A DNA stretch of 11,295 nucleotides, taken from assembly GCA_036652735.1 (NCBI GenBank), contig JAVVVI010000046.1, forward strand, positions 1 through 11,295, written 5' to 3'. The notes below the pieces were generated by a model. That model was not told the origin of the DNA. It was given only the letters and a program-made list of their open reading frames with translations, and did not search any database. This stretch comes from JAGOGN01 sp036652735. GTDB lineage: Bacteria; Bacillota; Clostridia; Lachnospirales; Lachnospiraceae. Of the stretch, positions 5,929 through 11,295 are shown one piece after another (within the stretch, counting starts at the first letter, position 1; the number at the start of each line of letters is the position of its first letter). A program made the translations under genes and the position numbers.

Positions 5929-7875
5929 CTATGAAAAAAGTGAATACGCTGCTTCGACTCCCTCTCTAACGGCTTCCAATGCCTGACGAGGTCCATTTGC
6001 ATCACCAATACAAATAGTTTTCTCATAGTTTTCCTTTATTTGCTGATAAAGTTCCACTTCTCCATGAGAACCGCAAGCAAAGATAATTTGATCAAAACCG
6101 GTTAAATGTTTTCGTTCTCCCTGTTCTTCTACCTCTGCCTCTGTTCCATTAACCGATAAAAGCTTTGTGCCTGTAAACATTTTTACAGGAAAAGATTCCA
6201 GATGCTGCATCATAGGCTGAAGATTATTTGGAACCATGCCGCTGCCAATAGACGGAAGCATTTCAATCATGGTTAACTGGAGAGGACCTCGTTTCTGATG
6301 TATCAGCTGTTGGCATACTTCACACCCCACCATTCCACCACCTACAACCAGAATGTTTCCTCCTGTAATCATTCTTTCATTCTTAAGAACCATTTGAGCC
6401 GTAATTGCTTCCTCCTGATTCACGCCAGGAATCGGTGGGACAAATTCTTTTGCTCCGGTGGCAATCACAACAACCTCCGGTTCATAGGAATCCAGTATTT
6501 CCTTTGTTACAGTAATGCCACATTGTACATTTACCTGGCACCGCTCCAACTCCTGTTCCAGGTAAATCAACCAGCGACTCATTTCCTGTTTATAAGGTGG
6601 AATACAGGCAACCCGCATCTGGCCACCCAATTTCTTTTCTTTTTCCAAGACCGTTACTTTATGCCCACACATAGCAAATGCCCGCGCACTTGCCATTCCA
6701 CCAATACCGCCACCAACAATTACAACATTTTTTTTCTGTTTTGCTTCTCTTGGCAGGAATTCTTTTTCTCTTCCCAATGTTGGATTTATTACGCAGGACG
6801 CCGGTTTGCGTTTTGTTTGCTCTCCTATACATCCAATTCCACAGGAAGCACAAGGTGCAATCTCTTCTATTCTATTTTCCTCTGCTTTTTTCACAAACTC
6901 CTCATCTGCTAAAAGTGCACGTCCCAAAACTACACCATCTACAGCGCCACTATCTACAAGATAAGCTGCATATTCCGGTTCGTTGATTTTACCAACAACA
7001 ATCACAGGAATTGTTGAGATCTGTTTAATCTCTGCTGCTTCTTCTACATTTATTCCTCGTCTCTCACCATGACATGGAATAATTTTATTGCATCTTTCAT
7101 ATTGAGTTCCACCGCTCACTTCTAACGCATCTATTCCATGTGCAATTAGTTTCGGTACAAGATATTTCATATCCTGTACTGTATTTCCCTGTTCATCACG
7201 TTCACTACCGGAAATACGTAAAATAATCGGAAATTCTTTCCCACATTTTGCCTTGATTCCATCAATCACTTCAAATAGCAACCGCGCACGATTGTCTAAG
7301 CACCCACCATAACTGTCTGTTCTTTTATTGCGCATCGGTGACAAAAAGGAACCAAGCAACATATAAGCATGTGCACAGTGCAGCTCAATTCCATCAAAAC
7401 CGGCACACTTAGCCTGAAAAGCTCCCTGCACGTATTTTTCAATAATCCCCGGGAGTTCTTCAATCGCCAGTTCCCTGGTTTTTTGTCCCATAGAATTGAG
7501 ATAGGTACTGCTTGCAATTGGAGGCACTCCGTAAAATGCACTTATACTTTCCGGCCCGGGATGTGTGATTTGTGGAATGACCTTTGCACCACATTGGTGA
7601 ATTCGATTTGTAAACTTCGTATATGCCTTAATGCTTTCTTCACCGGAAAAGCAAAGGGTATTACCCAGATAAGGTACTGCCGGATCAACGGATAGTGCGT
7701 CCACAATAATACAGCCAACACCTCCTTTTGCCCTTGCAACCCAATACTCTTCCATAGTATCATTAATCGTACCATCCTTGCTCTCATATCCCAGAGACAT
7801 TGGTGCCATAAATGTACGATTTTTTAATTTCATACTGCCTATCTGCATTTCGCTGAATAATTTAGACTCTATCAT
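5929..7875 (-). CDS. BaiH-like NAD(P)H:flavin enoate reductase (Old Yellow Enzyme family, Fe-S flavoprotein)
   Basis: A 648-residue enzyme of the 2,4-dienoyl-CoA reductase/2-enoate reductase type. Residues about 1-335 are the FMN TIM barrel, with KLKNRTFMAPM at the start, HPGPES (105-110), the active-site helix ELHCAHAYMLLGSFLSP (164-180; H166, H169 and proton-donor candidate Y171), RTDSYGG, and the phosphate-binding GRALLAD. C342, C345, C349 and C361 (CX2CX3CX11C) bind a 4Fe-4S cluster. Residues about 383-648 form the FAD/NAD(P)H domain, with GGGIGG (388-393), VVGGGMVG (510-517) and GDA near 625. Hydride passes NAD(P)H-FAD-FeS-FMN to a conjugated C=C bond. HCAHAYM, VSGGTQYE and IIPC recall C. 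scindens BaiH. The frame opens at 7959, but AGGAGG before ATG 7875 and overlap with the upstream gene favour the shorter start. It is the last gene of its operon. Substrate unknown. Confidence 0.9.
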   Translation of the reverse strand: MIESKLFSEMQIGSMKLKNRTFMAPMSLGYESKDGTINDTMEEYWVARAKGGVGCIIVDALSVDPAVPYLGNTLCFSGEESIKAYTKFTNRIHQCGAKVIPQITHPGPESISAFYGVPPIASSTYLNSMGQKTRELAIEELPGIIEKYVQGAFQAKCAGFDGIELHCAHAYMLLGSFLSPMRNKRTDSYGGCLDNRARLLFEVIDGIKAKCGKEFPIILRISGSERDEQGNTVQDMKYLVPKLIAHGIDALEVSGGTQYERCNKIIPCHGERRGINVEEAAEIKQISTIPVIVVGKINEPEYAAYLVDSGAVDGVVLGRALLADEEFVKKAEENRIEEIAPCASCGIGCIGEQTKRKPASCVINPTLGREKEFLPREAKQKKNVVIVGGGIGGMASARAFAMCGHKVTVLEKEKKLGGQMRVACIPPYKQEMSRWLIYLEQELERCQVNVQCGITVTKEILDSYEPEVVVIATGAKEFVPPIPGVNQEEAITAQMVLKNERMITGGNILVVGGGMVGCEVCQQLIHQKRGPLQLTMIEMLPSIGSGMVPNNLQPMMQHLESFPVKMFTGTKLLSVNGTEAEVEEQGERKHLTGFDQIIFACGSHGEVELYQQIKENYEKTICIGDANGPRQALEAVREGVEAAYSLFS

Positions 7876-7885
7876 TGCAAACCTC

Positions 7886-9817
7886 CTATAACGTGCGGGC
7901 AATCTCAAACCCTTCATGGATCGCATCCAGTGCTCTTCTTGCTTTTTTTGCATCTCCAATTACATAACATGGAATATGATTCTGGTCACAGGCTTCTAAA
8001 AGCTGCGTGCAATCTCTGTTTTTGGCACCAACTGCCAGAACAATACTGTCACATGGAATCATATTGATTTTTTCTTCCTCTTGTACCTGAACCCCTTCTT
8101 CCACTACTCCAATGCAAGTCGTTTTTATCTTAATACTAACATTTAAAGCCTGCATTTTTTGATTTACAGCAATTTTACGAAGACTGCCCAAATCCGCTCC
8201 CGCTTCATCACGCATTTCCACAACCGTTACAGAATGTCCGGCAGTTGCCAGAGCATCCGCAACTTCCATTCCAACAAGACCTCCACCAATTACACACACA
8301 TTTCCCTTCGGTACTTCTATACCATTTAGTACATCCTGTGCCTGAAATACCGGTTTTTTCTCTATACCATCCAGCTGGATTTGTATTGGCACTCCTCCAA
8401 TAGATAGAATCACTGCGTCCGGATTCTCCTTTTGAATGTATGCCGGTGTTAATTCTGTATTCAAATGTATTTCAATCCCTGCTTTTTCTACCTGTTTTGC
8501 AAAAGATACCGCAGCATTTTTCATCTCGCCTTTGCCCGGTGCCTGTCCTGCGGTTATAAATTGTCCACCCATCGCATTCCCACTTTCAACTATAATTGGA
8601 AAATGCCCACGCGTCTTTAGAACCAGGGCCGCTTCCATACCTGCCATGCCACCTCCGGCTATCAGCACTTTTTTTGTCTTGTCTGCTTTTGTTAATTTCC
8701 ATTCTTCTTCATGACCTAGCTGTGGATTCCTCATACAAGTGATAAATGGGCGGTTTACAACATCACAGAATCCATCATAGCAACCTTGATTACATCCAAC
8801 ACAATGAATAATATCTTCGATTTTTCCTTCTCTTGCCTTATTTGCAAATTCCGGATCTGCTAATTGAGCACGTCCCATTACAACTAAATCTGCTTTTTCC
8901 TGTTCTAAAACATCTTCTGCCATAGGGGCAGTGTTGATTCTCCCTACTGCAATCGTAAGCATTCCCGTCTCTTTTCGAATGCGGCTTGCATTCTCTACAT
9001 TAAAACAATTGGGAATATCAATGGGTGGAACTTCATAGACTGAAGCGGGTGTAACAATATTTCCTCTTGAGACATCTAATACATCTACCCCTGCTTCCTT
9101 TGCAAGCTTGGAGAATTCAATCACTTCCTCAATGGTTAATCCTCCCGGCAAATAATCATCCTGCGCATCAATTCGCATAAAAATAGGCATTTCTTTTGGT
9201 AGATTTTCTCGTATTGCCCGAATACATGCAAGTGGAAAACGCGCCCGATTCTCAAGACTTCCACCATATTCATCCGTTCTATGATTTAATCCACCACTTA
9301 AAAAGGAATGAGGCAGATAATTGTGCGCACAATGGAATTCCACACAGTCGTATCCCGCCTGAGCACTTCTTTTTGCAGCTGCACCATAACAGTCCACCAC
9401 TTCCAGAATCTCTTCCTTGGTAATTGCCGGAAGAGTATGAGGTCCAAATGACATATCGTTTACCACAAGCATTTGCGCTTTGGGATCCATAACTACTGCA
9501 ATGGAACCCTGCCACAACTGAATTCCGGCCTTCCCTCCTGCTTCATGAATGGCATCTGTAAGCTTTTTATGACCTTCTATAAAATGATCCTCACTAATCG
9601 ATACAAAATGAGCCGGAGCACTCTTGGTATGTACTGCTGCAACTTCAACAATATTAAGGCCACAACCTCCTGCTGCTCTTGCCTTATGATAAGCAATGAG
9701 CCTTGGGGTAACCTCACTGTTTTCACTGGCCATACGTGTTCCCATTGCAGGCATTACAATACGATTTTTCAGCTCCATACCTGCAATTTTAATTGGTTTA
9801 AATAAATATTCAAACAT
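7886..9817 (-). CDS. BaiCD-like NAD(P)H:flavin enoate reductase (Old Yellow Enzyme family, Fe-S flavoprotein)
   Basis: A 643-residue paralogue with the same architecture as its neighbour. The FMN barrel covers about 1-335, with LKNRIVMPAMGTRM, GIQLWQG (98-104), the active-site helix EFHCAHNYLPHSFLS (160-174; H162, H165, Y167), HRTDEYGGSLENRAR and VMGRAQLAD. The cluster cysteines are C339, C342, C346 and C361; the last spacing is 14 rather than 11, with an extra C351 in the loop. The FAD/NAD(P)H domain covers about 382-643, with GGGMAG (388-393), IGGGLVG (510-516) and GDA (621-623). YLPH, LDVSRGN, VYEVPP and HCVGCNQGCYD recall C. scindens BaiCD, the 3-oxo-delta4 bile-acid reductase. ATG 9817 is chosen because GGAGGT lies seven bases upstream; the earlier ATG at 9832 overlaps that site. 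Ten bases separate it from the BaiH-like gene, so the two are co-transcribed. Substrate unproven. Confidence 0.9.
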   Translation of the reverse strand: MFEYLFKPIKIAGMELKNRIVMPAMGTRMASENSEVTPRLIAYHKARAAGGCGLNIVEVAAVHTKSAPAHFVSISEDHFIEGHKKLTDAIHEAGGKAGIQLWQGSIAVVMDPKAQMLVVNDMSFGPHTLPAITKEEILEVVDCYGAAAKRSAQAGYDCVEFHCAHNYLPHSFLSGGLNHRTDEYGGSLENRARFPLACIRAIRENLPKEMPIFMRIDAQDDYLPGGLTIEEVIEFSKLAKEAGVDVLDVSRGNIVTPASVYEVPPIDIPNCFNVENASRIRKETGMLTIAVGRINTAPMAEDVLEQEKADLVVMGRAQLADPEFANKAREGKIEDIIHCVGCNQGCYDGFCDVVNRPFITCMRNPQLGHEEEWKLTKADKTKKVLIAGGGMAGMEAALVLKTRGHFPIIVESGNAMGGQFITAGQAPGKGEMKNAAVSFAKQVEKAGIEIHLNTELTPAYIQKENPDAVILSIGGVPIQIQLDGIEKKPVFQAQDVLNGIEVPKGNVCVIGGGLVGMEVADALATAGHSVTVVEMRDEAGADLGSLRKIAVNQKMQALNVSIKIKTTCIGVVEEGVQVQEEEKINMIPCDSIVLAVGAKNRDCTQLLEACDQNHIPCYVIGDAKKARRALDAIHEGFEIARTL

Positions 9818-9841
9818 TAACAACACCTCCATTTTTTTTTA

Positions 9842-9869
9842 ATTATATCAAGTTTATTTGAAATGATAT
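9842..9869 (-). promoter_or_regulatory. Extended -10 promoter and candidate operator of the reductase pair
   Basis: On the complement, TGATATAAT (9842-9850) is an extended -10 element 25 bases before the BaiCD-like start. TTGACC lies 22 bases further up, too far to serve as a standard -35, so an activator may be needed. The arms ATATCA (9845-9850) and TGATAT (9864-9869) form an inverted repeat with a 13-base spacer that overlaps the -10. It is a plausible binding site for the AraC-type regulator encoded just upstream, or for another regulator. Confidence 0.5.
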
Positions 9870-9892
9870 GGTCAAAAAAAGGAGTTTTATTC

Positions 9893-11089
9893 TTAATTGT
9901 TACAAATTTGACAATATTCTGAAGGTGTCTGTTTCATATATAATTTAAATTTTCTTTGAAAAGTTGTGTAAGAATCAAAACCACAGAGGGCGGCCGTATC
10001 CACTGCACTGCATTTTCCTGTTTGCAAAAAAGCCGCTGCATAACTGATACGTATTTCTGTAAGTAAATGGTTGAAGTTCATCCCAAACGCTTTTGTAAAA
10101 ATTTGTTTTGCCTGATAGGGTTTTACATAACATACTTTACAAAGCTCCTCAAGCGTCAGGTCCTGCATAAAATTAAGATGCATGTATTGCAAAAACTGCA
10201 TTGCCATACTACTGTTCACCAATACAAACTCATCTCCGCCAATATTTTCCTTTTGATACTCTCTCGGTGACATTTTACAAAATTGCTGGAAGATTCTATA
10301 AAACATTGTAACCGAAGAAAAACCCAATAAATCGCTAATATAATTCATGGATAATTCCGGAAAATGAAGAAGTGCACAACTGTTTAACACCTTCCCTGCC
10401 TGCTGCAGTTGAAAAAAGGTATAACCACACGCTTCCTTAATCATACGATTTAACTTACTTTCTGTTAAATTCAGTTCCTGTGCAATTTCCTTTAAGCTAA
10501 GATTTTTTCCGGTTGTAAGAACCACTTTCTTAATTACCGTCCATATTTCACTCTCATTTTCAGGCGAAAATCCTATTTCCTCATATGCAAATCTGCAAAA
10601 ATATGCATGAAGTTCCAACGTTTTATATTCAATAAGATTCTTACTTTCAAATCGCTGTTGTTGTTTTTCTTCTAATAATTCCAAAAACAACTGCTTAATC
10701 TTACTGTTATCCTTCTCCCGAAGCTGTACAATTGCCTTGGTATCATACACCAGCTTTGCATTTGCATTTTTGGGATGTTTTTCCCAAGACATATACATAA
10801 ATAATCCAATATAGAATTTCACATAAATTACATCTAACTTTTCTTTAATAGAATCAATTTCATAAAAATGATGGCTGTATAAACAAAGAAAACTACCTTC
10901 CTTCAAATCATACTCGCAGCCATTGATCTTAATCTTCCCTTTACCCGAAAGCACATAAATCAATTCTACCTGCTCATGAAGATAACGTTTCAGAGGATAA
11001 AGGATTTCTTTTTTTTCAATGGTTATTTTCTTCTCCAGATAATTATCATAATAATGAATTCCTGTGTACCAATCATTTTGCTGCTGCAT
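9893..11089 (-). CDS. AraC-family regulator with two tandem AraC-type DNA-binding domains
   Basis: A 398-residue protein, about 100 longer than the usual AraC/XylS regulator. Residues about 25-95 look like the cupin-type sensor (HEQVELIYVLSGKGKIKING, then EGSFLCLYSHHFYEI). A helical linker follows (about 120-180). The first DNA-binding domain is at about 183-280: LSLKEIAQELNLTESKLNRM and LLGFSSVTMFYRIFQQFCKM, ending SPREY. The second is at about 297-394: LTLEELCKVCYVKPYQAKQI and LCGFDSYTTFQRKFKLYMKQ, ending TPSEY. Both keep the two helix-turn-helix units of the family, so this is a duplication rather than a fused fragment. AGGAGGT lies six bases before ATG 11089. It is 75 bases upstream of the reductase pair on the same strand and most likely controls it, probably as a ligand-responsive activator. 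In C. scindens AraC-type genes also flank the bai operon. Ligand unknown. Confidence 0.9.
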   Translation of the reverse strand: MQQQNDWYTGIHYYDNYLEKKITIEKKEILYPLKRYLHEQVELIYVLSGKGKIKINGCEYDLKEGSFLCLYSHHFYEIDSIKEKLDVIYVKFYIGLFMYMSWEKHPKNANAKLVYDTKAIVQLREKDNSKIKQLFLELLEEKQQQRFESKNLIEYKTLELHAYFCRFAYEEIGFSPENESEIWTVIKKVVLTTGKNLSLKEIAQELNLTESKLNRMIKEACGYTFFQLQQAGKVLNSCALLHFPELSMNYISDLLGFSSVTMFYRIFQQFCKMSPREYQKENIGGDEFVLVNSSMAMQFLQYMHLNFMQDLTLEELCKVCYVKPYQAKQIFTKAFGMNFNHLLTEIRISYAAAFLQTGKCSAVDTAALCGFDSYTTFQRKFKLYMKQTPSEYCQICNN

Positions 11090-11121
11090 ATAAATACCTC
11101 CTGCATGTGGTGGTGATTTTT

Positions 11122-11151
11122 ATTGTACATCATCATTATCAGCCTCGTCAA
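11122..11151 (-). promoter_or_regulatory. Promoter of the double-AraC regulator gene
   Basis: On the complement, TTGACG (11146-11151), an 18-bp spacer and TACAAT (11122-11127) lie about 33 bases before the start codon at 11089. Near-consensus vegetative promoter, back to back with the promoter of the response regulator. Confidence 0.65.
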
Positions 11152-11184
11152 TCCTTTTACTGTACCCATAGCGACAGCCAGTTA

Positions 11185-11213
11185 TTGATTTTCTCCTCAT
11201 AAAATGGTATAAC
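11185..11213 (+). promoter_or_regulatory. Promoter of the right-edge response regulator
   Basis: TTGATT (11185-11190), a 17-bp spacer ending in TGG (extended -10) and TATAAC (11208-11213), 41 bases before the start codon at 11255. It is divergent from the AraC-gene promoter, with about 34 bases between the two -35 boxes. Confidence 0.65.
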
Positions 11214-11254
11214 TATATGCAGAAACGTAGGAAAGGTAAGGAGCGTGAGCCAAT

Positions 11255-11295
11255 ATGAATGAAACGATTCTAATTGTGGATGACGAAAAAGAAAT
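11255..11295 (+). CDS. Two-component response regulator, N-terminal fragment
   Basis: The window ends after 13 full codons plus two bases, reading MNETILIVDDEKE and then probably I. ILIVDDEKEI is the classic first beta strand and acidic pocket (adjacent aspartates D9 and D10) of a receiver domain. The phosphoacceptor aspartate and output domain lie beyond the edge, so the class (OmpR, NarL or other) cannot be told. AAGGAG lies 11 bases before the ATG, slightly far but acceptable. A sensor kinase probably follows. Whether this system is linked to the divergent AraC/reductase locus is unknown. Confidence 0.8.
   Translation, partial: MNETILIVDDEKE

Noticed and set aside
6298..6986. Plus-strand ORFs antisense to the BaiH-like gene
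   Set aside because: They are compositional shadows with no ribosome binding site and no recognisable domain, lying opposite a well-supported enzyme gene.
7876..7959. 28-codon N-terminal extension of the BaiH-like gene
   Set aside because: It overlaps the 3' end of the upstream gene, lacks a ribosome binding site and does not resemble the family; AGGAGG before ATG 7875 gives the expected start.
5929..9817. A complete bile-acid 7-alpha-dehydroxylation (bai) operon
   Set aside because: Only the two reductase homologues are present; no CoA ligase, dehydratase, CoA transferase, hydroxysteroid dehydrogenase or transporter of that pathway lies in the window.

Overview
The window looks like chromosomal DNA from a low-GC, anaerobic, gut-type Firmicute, most likely a Lachnospiraceae or Clostridium cluster XIVa relative. 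This rests on AT-rich sequence, strong AGGAGG ribosome binding sites, TTGACA/TATAAT-type promoters, and 2-enoate-reductase-type flavoenzymes of the kind found in bile-acid and steroid reducing clostridia. The assignment is inference; there is no rRNA or other taxonomic marker here. One 100-N assembly gap lies inside a coding tandem repeat.

Layout. Bases 1-39 hold the start of a leftward gene (13 codons, signal-peptide-like). Bases 40-1190 are a decayed stretch with an IS110-type transposase remnant (about 258-601), AT-rich sequence with no gene, and a second broken ORF cluster (about 873-1131) that may be another transposase relic. A leftward tRNA-Lys(CTT) follows at 1194-1266, with its own promoter and terminator. 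Next comes a rightward pair from one strong promoter: a TetR-family regulator (1402-2004) and a CPA-type cation:proton antiporter (2010-3245). The rightward peptidase T gene pepT (3370-4593) ends at a bidirectional hairpin terminator shared with a convergent leftward gene.

That leftward gene (4652-5755) encodes an unrecognised membrane-hairpin protein with a coiled-coil region, a long Pro-Glu repeat rod and a C-terminal tail resembling the EIDALL-type peptide of FliM/FliN. Further right, all leftward, is the most interesting locus: an AraC-family regulator with two AraC-type DNA-binding domains (9893-11089), then two tandem, equally sized flavin/Fe-S enoate reductases. The first (7886-9817) is BaiCD-like and the second (5929-7875) is BaiH-like. 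They are 10 bases apart, preceded by an extended -10 promoter within a 25-bp dyad and closed by a 13-bp perfect hairpin. At the right edge, divergent from the AraC gene, a response regulator begins (11255 to beyond the end).

How it works together (inference): the AraC-type protein probably senses a small molecule and controls the two reductases. These would use NAD(P)H, through FAD and a 4Fe-4S cluster to FMN, to reduce carbon-carbon double bonds next to a carbonyl. In Clostridium scindens the BaiCD and BaiH relatives act on 3-oxo-delta4 and delta6 bile-acid intermediates, but no other bai gene is visible here. The substrate could be a steroid, bile acid, cinnamate-like acid, tetrapyrrole or plant enone. 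The TetR/antiporter pair and pepT look like separate household functions.
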